Assembly (NCBI GenBank): GCA_964538505.1 | Contig: CAZIDY010000014.1 | Coordinates: forward strand, 9,835-73,834 | Direction of reading: 5' to 3' | Length of the DNA: 64,000 nt | DNA from: Zeimonas sp964538505 | Lineage (GTDB): Bacteria; Pseudomonadota; Gammaproteobacteria; Burkholderiales; Burkholderiaceae_E | Shown: in pieces, positions 1 to 7,084 of the stretch | Numbering within the stretch: the first letter of the stretch is position 1 | Layout of the letters: each line of letters begins with the position of its first letter | Notes under the pieces: generated by a model | What the model was told of the DNA's origin: nothing | Seen by the model: only the letters and a program-made list of their open reading frames with translations | The model's database searches: none | Made by a program: the position numbers and the translations under genes

Positions 1-1182
1 AAGGCGACCATCATGGACGTCGGCGTACTCGGAGCTGCGGCGTTTCCGGTCGGGATCAGCAACCGGGACGTCGCCGAGGCAGCCGGCATGACGATCGAGC
101 AGATCGCCGCGCTGGGCGACGAGAACCTGGCGATGACGAAGATGGCCGAAGGGGCTGTCCGTCTGACGCTCGAGCGCTATCGGCGCGGCCAGGTTCACGG
201 CATCCTCGCGTTGGGCGGGACGATGGGAACCGACCTCGCGCTCGACGTGACGGCGGCGCTGCCGCTGGGCATGCCGAAGTTCATCGTCACCACGGTTGCC
301 TATTCGCACTTGATTCCGCCGGAGCGCCTGGCGCCGGATCTGATGATGATCCTGTGGGCCGGCGGCCTGTATGGCCTGAACTCGATCTGCCGGTCGATCC
401 TCAGCCAGGCGGCGGGTGCCGTGGTGGGAGCGTGCAGCACGGTCGTGCCGGTGCAGACGCAGCGCCCTCGTGTCGCGATCAGCTCGCTCGGCCGGTCGTG
501 CCTGAGCTACATGGTGCGGCTCACGCCCGCGCTCGAGCAGCGCGGCTACGAGCCGGTGGTCTTTCACTGCACGGGCATGGGCGGCCGGGCGATGGAGGCG
601 CTGATCGAGCAGGGCGAGTTCGTCGCGGTGTTCGACTTCGCGCAGGCCGAGGTCAGCAATCATCTGCACGGGTCGGTCGTCACCGCCGGTGCTTCGCGAC
701 TGGAAGCGGCCGGCCGTCGCGGCATTCCGCAGCTGGTGGCGCCCGGTGCGAGCGACATGATCGACGTGCAGAGCTGGAAGCCGCTCGATGCGGCGTACAG
801 CGATCGCACCTTCCACGCGCACAACCGCCTGATCGGATCGGTGAACACGACGCCGGAGGAGCGGTGTGCGATCGCACGCGAAATCGCCGCGAAGCTTTCG
901 CGTGCGAGCGGCCCGGTGGCGTTCTTCCTGCCGAGGCGCGGCATCCACGCGTGGGATCACGAGGGACAGCCGATGCACGATCCGCGGGTGCACGCGCAGT
1001 ATGTCGAGGAGTTTCGTCGTCATCTCCGTGCGCCGGTCGAGTTGCACGACCTGGATCTGCACATCAACGATGACGCGTTCGTCGACGCTGCGCTGGCGGT
1101 CTTCGATCGGTGGGTGGCGGAAGGGCGTATTCCGGCGGGGGTGGAGGCTTCGTTGGCGCGAGAGGAGAATCTCTGCCAGTGA
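1..1182 (+). CDS. Tm-1-like ATP-binding domain protein (UPF0261), 5' end outside the window
   Basis: The reading frame is open from base 1 (K-A-T-I before the first Met at base 13), and family members begin with an 'IGTLDTKG'-like segment that is absent here, so the gene starts upstream and about 390 C-terminal residues are present. Recognisable pieces are the glycine-rich 'LALGGTMGTDLA', the 'CTGMGGRAMEAL' segment in the middle and the 'PQLVAPGASDMIDV' stretch typical of UPF0261. Plant Tm-1 binds ATP and inhibits a viral replicase, but bacterial members have no agreed function and often lie near catabolic genes. A toxin-antitoxin unit follows in the same direction. The family call is good; the role is unknown. 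Confidence 0.85.
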   Translation, partial: KATIMDVGVLGAAAFPVGISNRDVAEAAGMTIEQIAALGDENLAMTKMAEGAVRLTLERYRRGQVHGILALGGTMGTDLALDVTAALPLGMPKFIVTTVAYSHLIPPERLAPDLMMILWAGGLYGLNSICRSILSQAAGAVVGACSTVVPVQTQRPRVAISSLGRSCLSYMVRLTPALEQRGYEPVVFHCTGMGGRAMEALIEQGEFVAVFDFAQAEVSNHLHGSVVTAGASRLEAAGRRGIPQLVAPGASDMIDVQSWKPLDAAYSDRTFHAHNRLIGSVNTTPEERCAIAREIAAKLSRASGPVAFFLPRRGIHAWDHEGQPMHDPRVHAQYVEEFRRHLRAPVELHDLDLHINDDAFVDAALAVFDRWVAEGRIPAGVEASLAREENLCQ

Positions 1183-1252
1183 AGGCTCAGGCTTCGGCGC
1201 GCTGTGTGCGAGCGCTTCTCGTCTGTTCGACGTAAGTCTTCAGCTGCTTCTG

Positions 1253-1276
1253 CTTACTCAGTAAGCGGGATAAAAT
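1253..1276 (+). promoter_or_regulatory. Probable autoregulated promoter/operator of the toxin-antitoxin unit
   Basis: A 13-bp palindrome (CTTACT-C-AGTAAG, 1253-1265) is followed 5 bp later by TAAAAT (1271-1276), a good -10 hexamer, 27 bp upstream of the antitoxin ATG at 1303. Antitoxins of the AbrB/MazE fold usually repress their own promoter through short palindromes, so this is the likely operator. The -35 element is weak and would overlap the palindrome. Confidence 0.5.
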
Positions 1277-1302
1277 GCGGTAACGACCGTTTGGAGGAGT
1301 CG

Positions 1303-1563
1303 ATGCCTGCAGCTACGTTGACCGAGAGAGGACAGATCGTCATTCCGGCCGAGATCCGCGCGCGTTACGGACTGACGGCGGGTACCCAGGTTGAGTTCGT
1401 CGACGAAGGGGGAACGATTCGCCTGGTGGTGCGGCGCAAAGTTGCCCGCTCCGATCCGGAAGCCGGCTATGGAATGATCAAGGTTCGGCGACGCGAAGAC
1501 CCGGCCCATACTCGGGGTGGATTGCTGGATTTCGATGTTGCATCGGTAGCAGAGCGGCCGTAG
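1303..1563 (+). CDS. AbrB/MazE-fold antitoxin (VapB-type partner of the PIN toxin)
   Basis: 86 residues. The N-terminal half is a swapped-hairpin AbrB DNA-binding domain ('LTERGQIVIPAEIRARYGL', then 'GTQVEFVDEGGTIRLV'). The C-terminal tail is the extended toxin-binding region. The ATG at 1303 was chosen because GGAGGAG lies 5-6 bases upstream and the homology begins at once; an in-frame start at 1204 would add unrelated residues. The PIN-domain gene follows after 7 bases, the normal antitoxin-toxin order. It probably neutralises that toxin and represses the operon through the palindrome at 1253-1265. Confidence 0.85.
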   Translation: MPAATLTERGQIVIPAEIRARYGLTAGTQVEFVDEGGTIRLVVRRKVARSDPEAGYGMIKVRRREDPAHTRGGLLDFDVASVAERP

Positions 1564-1570
1564 GCGACGA

Positions 1571-1996
1571 GTGATCGCAGTCGATACGAACGTTCTGGCG
1601 CGCTTTTACTGCGATGATCCGGACGACATCGAGGCGCGGCGCCAACGCCCGGTCGCGAAGCGGGTGATGATCGAATCGCGGGCGATCTTCGTTCCGTTGA
1701 CGGTTATTCTCGAGTTCGAATGGGTGATGCGGGGCTTCTATCGACAGGAGCCGGAAGCATTCTGCCTTGTCATCGAACACCTGCTGGGGATGCCGAATGT
1801 CACCATCGAGCGGTGGGAAAGTATCAAGGATGCCGTCGATCTTCATCGACGTGGGCTCGACTTTGCCGACGCACTGCATTGGGTGACCAGCCGCCATTGC
1901 TCGGCGCTCGCCACGTTCGACGATCGCCGGTTCATTCGACGTGCGAAGCGCCTGGATCTCGATCCGGCGCCGGCCCTTCCGGGTGCTGTCGGCTGA
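1571..1996 (+). CDS. PIN-domain ribonuclease toxin, VapC type
   Basis: 141 residues from a GTG start 7 bases after the antitoxin stop. The PIN-domain acidic residues are in place: 'AVDTNVLARF' (Asp5) at the N terminus, 'ILEFEWVMR' (Glu) in the middle, 'DFADALH' (Asp) and 'FDDRRF' (Asp) near the C terminus. VapC toxins are Mg2+-dependent endoribonucleases that cut tRNA or rRNA and stop translation unless bound by antitoxin. The target cannot be read from sequence. The gene looks intact. Confidence 0.88.
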   Translation: MIAVDTNVLARFYCDDPDDIEARRQRPVAKRVMIESRAIFVPLTVILEFEWVMRGFYRQEPEAFCLVIEHLLGMPNVTIERWESIKDAVDLHRRGLDFADALHWVTSRHCSALATFDDRRFIRRAKRLDLDPAPALPGAVG

Positions 1997-2021
1997 GCAT
2001 ACGTCCTCGGGAGCGAAGTTG

Positions 2022-2309
2022 GTGCGCACAACCGTGAAGAAGTGGGGGAACAGCGCGGCGGTACGGATTCCGTTGGCTATCCTGCAGGCTGCTCGTCTCG
2101 CGATGGATGATCCAGTCGAGATCCGTGAGGAGAAGGGTCGAATCGTCATCGAACCGCTGCGACGCGTCTACGACCTCGACGAACTGGTCAACCGGATCAC
2201 ACCGGGCAACCGGCACGGTGAAGTTGATCTCGGGCCTCCGGCGGGCAGAGAAGCTTCTTGCGCGCCGGCCGGCGTTACACCGAAGTCAAAGCGAAACTCC
2301 GCGCGCTGA
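2022..2309 (+). CDS. Orphan MazE-like antitoxin with an aberrant C-terminal tail
   Basis: 95 residues from a GTG at 2022 with GGGAGCG upstream. The start is typical MazE ('VRTTVKKWGNSAAVRIP'), followed by the second half of the AbrB fold and the usual MazE interaction tail ('ITPGNRHGEVDLGPPAGREA'). MazE proteins normally stop just after this point and mazF follows with a small overlap. Here the frame runs on through about 20 unrelated residues and no toxin gene follows; the quinol NO reductase homologue on the other strand begins at once. The 3' end overlaps that gene by 24 bases. The antitoxin may still fold, but its toxin is gone (see 2256-2317). Confidence 0.75.
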   Translation: MRTTVKKWGNSAAVRIPLAILQAARLAMDDPVEIREEKGRIVIEPLRRVYDLDELVNRITPGNRHGEVDLGPPAGREASCAPAGVTPKSKRNSAR

Positions 2310-2317
2310 TTGCATGA
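2256..2317 (+). pseudogene. Possible residual 3' end of a deleted mazF toxin gene
   Basis: In the +2 frame relative to the MazE-like gene, bases 2270-2317 read R-R-Y-T-E-V-K-A-K-L-R-A-L-I-A-stop. This resembles the amphipathic C-terminal helix of MazF/PemK toxins (pattern 'xEVxAKLxALI'). It sits exactly where mazF should end if nearly all of that gene had been removed, joining the MazE 'GREA' end to the MazF tail. The match is short and made by eye. Confidence 0.35.
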
Positions 2318-4688
2318 CCATCGGCGCAGGGGCCTGAGGCTCCTCGCGCGCCGCCTTCAGCGCCCACGACCGCGTCAACACGAACCACGCCAGCGGCAGC
2401 ACGCCGCCGAGCACGAAGATCGCGCCGCCGACGATACGTGCCCAGGTGAGCGCCTGGAACAGTTCGCCCTGCACGAAGACCTGCGAGCGCGCGTGCCAGA
2501 AGCCGTTCTCGAGCACGTCCATCAGCTGCGCGATGCCCACCGGGAAGAGGTCGAGCAGCACCATCCCCATCAGCCCGACGTTGATCGACCAGAACACGCA
2601 GCGCAGCAGTTGCGCGTTCCAGCGCTCGGGAGCGACGAGGCAGCGCGCGCAGAAGACGATCATCGCGATCGCGAGGTTGCCGTAGACGCCCATCAGCGCG
2701 GCGTGGCCGTGGTTTACGGTGAGATAGGTGCCGTGCTCGTAGTAGTTGACGATCGGCAGGTTGATCAGGAAGCCGAACATCCCGGCGCCGAGGAAGTTCC
2801 AGAAGTTCACGCCGAGCAGGAAGAGGAAGGCTTCGCCGTGCGCGAACGCGGCGCCCGCGCGCTGCGGCGCGTTGCGGAACTGCCAGGCCTCGAGCGTGAG
2901 CAGGATCAGTGGCACCACCTGCAGCGTCGAGAACACGCTGCCGATTGCGAGCGTGACGACCGGCTTGGCGTTCCAGTAGAAGTTGTGCGCGATGCCGAGC
3001 AGCCCCGAGCCGAGGAAGAGCAGCGCAGCGAGGTAGACGATGCGCGCGGCGGCGTCATGGCTCACCAGGCGCATCAGCACCATGCAGTAAGCGAGCAGCG
3101 CGGTGGCGAATACCTCGAAGAAGGCTTCGACCCACATGTGGATCACCGCCCAGCGCCAGAAGTCGGCGATGACGAAGTTCGTCTCGGGCGTGGAGACGAA
3201 GCCGGAGATGAACAGCAGCAGCACGCACAGCACGCACCAGACGAGCCATTTCGGCAGCGTCCAGGCGTCGCCTGCGCGCCATATGGGAACGACGGCGCGT
3301 GCGAGCACGATCGCCCACATCGCGATCACGACGAAGAGCATCGTCTGCCACAGCCGACCCTGCTCGACGAACTCCCATCCCTGGCTGCCGAGCCAGTTCC
3401 AGTGCTCGCCGAGCACGCCGTGCGGACCGAGCGCGACGCCGGCGAGCCCGCCGATCGCGGTGACGACGAGCAGGGTGAACATCGCGTCGACCAGCCGTCG
3501 CTGGCCGGTGATTGCGTCCGGCGAAGCGGTGGAGATCACGAAGATCGACGAGCCGATCCAGCATGCGGTGATCCACAGCAGCGCCAGTTGAAGGTGCCAG
3601 CCGCGCACGACGGGGATCGGCAGCGCGTTCGCCAGCTCGACGCCGAAGACGCGCGTGATGCCGAGGAAGTCGTGCACGGTGAGGATGCCGGCGATGATCT
3701 GCAGCACGAAGAGCACGGCGGCCACGATGAAGAACTTCCAGGTCGCACGCTGCAGCGCCGACGGCGAGGCGTCGAGCGGCGAACGGACGATCGCGGCGCC
3801 GGGGAAGTCGTCGCGCCGTGCAGCGCGTGACGGCGCGTCGCTTGCCCGACCGTCGGGCCCTTCGCTCCGATCGCCCGGCCATTCTCTTCGATCGTCTCGC
3901 CTCCCGGATTCGTGCGGCGACGCTTGCCACCCCGCGATCCGCGAATAGCGGCCATACGCGAAGAGCACGCCGCCGAGCGCCGCAACGAGCGCGAGCACCG
4001 CGACCGCGCTCCATAGCACGACGTGCGCGCTCGGCCGGTTGCCGGCGAGCTCGTCGTAGGGCCAGTTGTGCGTGTACGTGTAGGCGTGGCCCGGACGCTC
4101 GGCGCCACAGACCCATGCGCCCCAGAAGAAGAACGCGGCGAGGTCGCGCAGTTCGTCCTCGTCGGAGATCCAGCCCGCCGGATGGAAAGGCTCGCTGCCT
4201 TCGCCGCGGAAGCGCGCGGTGACGAGGCGTTGCAGCTCGCGCGCCGCGTAGGCCTGCGCGTCGTCGATGCGCACGCTGTTCGTGCTCTCGTCGTAGCGGT
4301 TGCGCCGGATCGTTCGCTGCGCGGTGGCGAGCGCGGAGTCGTCGTCGACGCCGTCGCGCGATGCGTAGTGGTTGCGCAGTGCGATCGCGACGTTGTGCAG
4401 CGCGTCGGCGGTGAAATCGGGGCCGCGCCCGGCGCCGTCGCCGAAGAAGCTGCCGTAGTTCATCAGGCCGTATTTCAGGAATACTGCCTGCCCGCGAACG
4501 ATCGCGTCGGCCGCGATGTGCGTCGTTCCCCTGTCGTCGACGAAGTCGGCGATCGGCGGCGCATCGTCGTAGGTGCGCACGCCCATGTAGAGCATGCTCG
4601 CCACGCCGATCGCGAGCACGAGGGACAGCGGAATCCACCAGCGGCTCCGGTGCATCACGTACCGGTTCCACAGTCGCCCGATGCTCAT
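2286..4688 (-). CDS. nod: Putative nitric oxide dismutase (Nod-type quinol NO reductase homologue)
   Basis: 800 residues. It has a TM helix at 18-37, a periplasmic cytochrome-like region to about 220, then the multi-helix haem-copper oxidase core of quinol NO reductase (qNOR). Haem ligands are kept: H365 in 'WHLQLA', H660 and H662 in 'VNHGH'. FeB ligands H517 and E521 ('HMWVE') and H568 are kept. The second His of the usual HH pair is Asn569 ('IAHNFYW'), and the Glu of 'SALE' is Gln590 ('STLQ'). Of the qNOR quinol residues the His remains (H339, 'VHDF'), but the Glu and Phe that follow it are Gly343 and Val347. These changes match those described for putative NO dismutases (2 NO -> N2 + O2). 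A charged linker (about 253-313) is unusually long. The start overlaps the stop of the upstream dihaem gene (ATGA). Reading it as an ordinary qNOR (2 NO -> N2O) is the alternative. Confidence 0.68.
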   Translation of the reverse strand: MSIGRLWNRYVMHRSRWWIPLSLVLAIGVASMLYMGVRTYDDAPPIADFVDDRGTTHIAADAIVRGQAVFLKYGLMNYGSFFGDGAGRGPDFTADALHNVAIALRNHYASRDGVDDDSALATAQRTIRRNRYDESTNSVRIDDAQAYAARELQRLVTARFRGEGSEPFHPAGWISDEDELRDLAAFFFWGAWVCGAERPGHAYTYTHNWPYDELAGNRPSAHVVLWSAVAVLALVAALGGVLFAYGRYSRIAGWQASPHESGRRDDRREWPGDRSEGPDGRASDAPSRAARRDDFPGAAIVRSPLDASPSALQRATWKFFIVAAVLFVLQIIAGILTVHDFLGITRVFGVELANALPIPVVRGWHLQLALLWITACWIGSSIFVISTASPDAITGQRRLVDAMFTLLVVTAIGGLAGVALGPHGVLGEHWNWLGSQGWEFVEQGRLWQTMLFVVIAMWAIVLARAVVPIWRAGDAWTLPKWLVWCVLCVLLLFISGFVSTPETNFVIADFWRWAVIHMWVEAFFEVFATALLAYCMVLMRLVSHDAAARIVYLAALLFLGSGLLGIAHNFYWNAKPVVTLAIGSVFSTLQVVPLILLTLEAWQFRNAPQRAGAAFAHGEAFLFLLGVNFWNFLGAGMFGFLINLPIVNYYEHGTYLTVNHGHAALMGVYGNLAIAMIVFCARCLVAPERWNAQLLRCVFWSINVGLMGMVLLDLFPVGIAQLMDVLENGFWHARSQVFVQGELFQALTWARIVGGAIFVLGGVLPLAWFVLTRSWALKAAREEPQAPAPMVMQSARGVSL

Positions 4689-5953
4689 CGTTCGTCCATC
4701 CGGTCGGTCGCGATCATCGCGACGTCGTCGGCGCACATCTGCGGCTGTGCGGCGTCGATCAACGGGAGCATCGGCGGCAGTGCAGGCGTATCGACGATCA
4801 GCGGCTCGTCCATGCTCAGCGCCTCGAGAAAGGCGACGAGGTCACTCTTCTCGTCGGTGGTGAGCCCCAGCGGCTGCAGCAGCGGCGACTTGTTCGGCGC
4901 GTCGCCGCCGCCGCGATCGAAGAAGTCGACGACTTCGGCGAGCGTCGCGAAGACGCCGTTGTGCATGTACGGCGCCGTGTAGCGCAGCTCGCGCAGCGAC
5001 GGCGTGCGAAAGCGTCCGATATCGGCGGGATCGCGCGTGCGGTAGTAGCGGCCGAGATCCTCGTCGGCGTTGCGATAGAGGGCGCGCGGCGCGTCGCGCT
5101 GCGCGTTCTGCCAGCGCACGGCGATCTGCACCAGCGGGCTCGAGTCGAACAGCGACTGACGCGGCACGCCGAGCGCGTGGTACTCCTCGTCGCTTGCGAG
5201 CGGGCCGTGATGGCAGGCGATGCAGCGCGCCTTTCCGTGGAAGAGCGCCATGCCGCGCGTTGCCGCCGGTGTCAGCGCGCGCTCGTCGCCGGATGCGAAG
5301 CGATCGAAGGGCACCTGCTTCGGGTCGGAGACGATCGTGCGCTCGAAGGCGGCGATCGCGAGCCACGCGTCGTCGAGCCGGGGCCATTCGGTGCCGAACA
5401 CGTCGCGGAAGCGGTCGACGTACTCGGGGATCAGCCGCAGGCGCATCTCGACGAGCACCGGCTTGCCATTGCCCTCGACGGGAGCCTGCATCGCCGAGCG
5501 CGCCTGCACCTCGAGGCTGTCGAGCGTGCCGTCCCACATCAGTCGCCGGAAATACGCGGCGTTGAGCACGGTGGGGTTGTTGCGCCACAGCCGGTGTCCC
5601 GGGTAACCGGGCGCGAGCGCTTCGTGATGCGCCCAGCCGCGCTGCGCGATGTGGCAGGACGCGCACGAGGTCGACCCGTCGCCCGACAGTCGCGGATCGA
5701 AGAACAGCAGCCGGCCGAGCTCGATCCTGTCGACCGACATCGGGTTGTCGGCGGGGATCGGGACGGGGGGCAGGGGGGCGAGGGGCGGTAGTCCTTGCAG
5801 AGAAGGGGGAAGGGAGAAGGGAGAAGGGGGGAAGGTCGCAGCGAGCACCGCGGAGACTGCCGCGGCGCCGGCTACGGTCGACGCGGCTGCGACGAAGAGC
5901 GCGACCGCGATCGCTGCGAAGCGGCGCAGCTCCATGAGACCGTGCGGCTTCAT
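4685..5953 (-). CDS. Dihaem cytochrome c peroxidase / MauG-family protein, second copy (Phe at the axial position)
   Basis: 422 residues from an ATG overlapping the previous stop (ATGA). An N-terminal hydrophobic export segment (about 11-40) is followed by a proline-rich stretch (42-66). Two haem c sites are CASCH (97-101) and CIACH (244-248). 'LMWDG' (Trp140) carries the inter-haem Trp of the CcpA/MauG family. In 'PYMHNG...VVDFFDRGGG', Phe345 stands where bacterial cytochrome c peroxidase has its Met ligand and MauG its Tyr. It probably acts in the periplasm, either on peroxide or in TTQ maturation of the amine dehydrogenase. Its stop overlaps the start of the Nod-like gene. Confidence 0.85.
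   Translation of the reverse strand: MKPHGLMELRRFAAIAVALFVAAASTVAGAAAVSAVLAATFPPSPFSLPPSLQGLPPLAPLPPVPIPADNPMSVDRIELGRLLFFDPRLSGDGSTSCASCHIAQRGWAHHEALAPGYPGHRLWRNNPTVLNAAYFRRLMWDGTLDSLEVQARSAMQAPVEGNGKPVLVEMRLRLIPEYVDRFRDVFGTEWPRLDDAWLAIAAFERTIVSDPKQVPFDRFASGDERALTPAATRGMALFHGKARCIACHHGPLASDEEYHALGVPRQSLFDSSPLVQIAVRWQNAQRDAPRALYRNADEDLGRYYRTRDPADIGRFRTPSLRELRYTAPYMHNGVFATLAEVVDFFDRGGGDAPNKSPLLQPLGLTTDEKSDLVAFLEALSMDEPLIVDTPALPPMLPLIDAAQPQMCADDVAMIATDRMDER
5761..5832 (+). other. G-run tract inside the dihaem gene (G-quadruplex potential)
   Basis: The plus strand carries about eight G-runs of 3-6 within about 70 bases (two runs of six, then GGGG, GGGGG, several GGG and a final run of six). On the coding strand this is the C-rich segment encoding the proline-rich linker after the export signal. 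It meets the usual G3+N1-7 pattern more than once. Confidence 0.5.
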
Positions 5954-7035
5954 CGACCTGCCCCGGCTGTCGTCGCGTAGTCGTCGACGGGGGGGGGATC
6001 CTCCGCCGGCAGCGGCGGCGACAACGCTTCGAGGAACGCGATCAGTGCGGTGCGTTCGCGCTCGTCGAGCCCCAGCGGAAGCAGCTCGCTGGCACGTCCA
6101 CCGCCGCGGTCGTAGAAGTCGATGACCTGCGCAAGCGTGGCGAAGCTGCCGTTGTGCATGTACGGCGCGGTATGCGCGACGCCACGCAGCGATGGTGTCG
6201 CGAAGCGGCCGCGGTCCGATGCGCGTCCGGTCCACGCCTGTGCGCCGGTGTCGCTGCGTGCGGCCATCGGATCGGACGCACCGTGGATCGCGTGATGCCG
6301 CAGCAGGCTCACCGTGCGTTCGGGATCGCGAAGGATCTCCGGGTTCTCGGGTACGCCGAGCCGGTGCAGCTTGCCGTCGGAGAACGCCGTTCCCGAATGG
6401 CAGCTCGAGCAGCCGGCCTTGCCCGCGAAGAGCCGCATACCTTCGTGCGCCTGCTCCGACAGTGCGCCTGCGTCGCCGGTGTGCGCGCGATCGACCGGGC
6501 TATCGCCGTTGCCGTGCGCTGCCGTGTACGCGGCCAGCGCGTCGACGATGCCTTCGAACTCGGGCGCCCGTCGTTCGCCGTAGGTGCGTTTCCAGGCGGC
6601 GAGCAGACCGGGAAGCTGTCGCACCCGCTCGACGATGACCTGCGGATCTCCGTTCATCGTCACCGCGGAGGTGAGCATCTCGACGACCACGTCGTCGAGA
6701 CGCTCGACCGGATAACGACCATCCCACATCAGCCGCGACTTCAACGAGACCCCGAGCAGCGACGGCGTATTGCGGAAATGTCCGGAATGGTTGTAGCCGC
6801 GCGAAAGCGGCTCACCGTCGGCGAAACCCTTGTCCGGCGGGTGACAGCTCGCGCAGCTGCGACTGCCGTCCCCGGAAAGCCGCGACTCGAAGAACAGCTC
6901 TCGACCGAAAGCGACACGCTCCGCCATCCGCACAGTCGGCTCTGCCGCCGGCGCGTGCGAGGGCGCTGACACCGCGACACTCGTCGCGCACAGCGCAGCG
7001 AGCACCGCCGCCCGAGCCGCTTCGCGCAGTTTCAC
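5950..7035 (-). CDS. MauG/cytochrome c peroxidase-family dihaem protein, first copy (Tyr at the axial position)
   Basis: 361 residues with a clear Sec signal peptide (about 1-31). Haem c sites are CASCH (61-65) and CSSCH (209-213). 'LMWDGR' holds the conserved inter-haem Trp104. In 'PYMHNG...VIDFYDRGGG', Tyr308 takes the place of the Met ligand of bacterial CcpA. MauG differs from CcpA in exactly this way: its six-coordinate haem has a Tyr ligand and it oxidises two Trp residues of the small amine dehydrogenase subunit to tryptophan tryptophylquinone. Since that subunit is encoded at 15.2 kb in the same cluster, a MauG role is likely. It is the first gene after the palindromic element and is coupled by ATGA to the next dihaem gene. 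Confidence 0.83.
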   Translation of the reverse strand: MKLREAARAAVLAALCATSVAVSAPSHAPAAEPTVRMAERVAFGRELFFESRLSGDGSRSCASCHPPDKGFADGEPLSRGYNHSGHFRNTPSLLGVSLKSRLMWDGRYPVERLDDVVVEMLTSAVTMNGDPQVIVERVRQLPGLLAAWKRTYGERRAPEFEGIVDALAAYTAAHGNGDSPVDRAHTGDAGALSEQAHEGMRLFAGKAGCSSCHSGTAFSDGKLHRLGVPENPEILRDPERTVSLLRHHAIHGASDPMAARSDTGAQAWTGRASDRGRFATPSLRGVAHTAPYMHNGSFATLAQVIDFYDRGGGRASELLPLGLDERERTALIAFLEALSPPLPAEDPPPVDDYATTAGAGR

Positions 7036-7084
7036 GTCTGCGCCTTCCCACGAACGCCGCCGTCGCTTCGCACGTTGCCCACAT

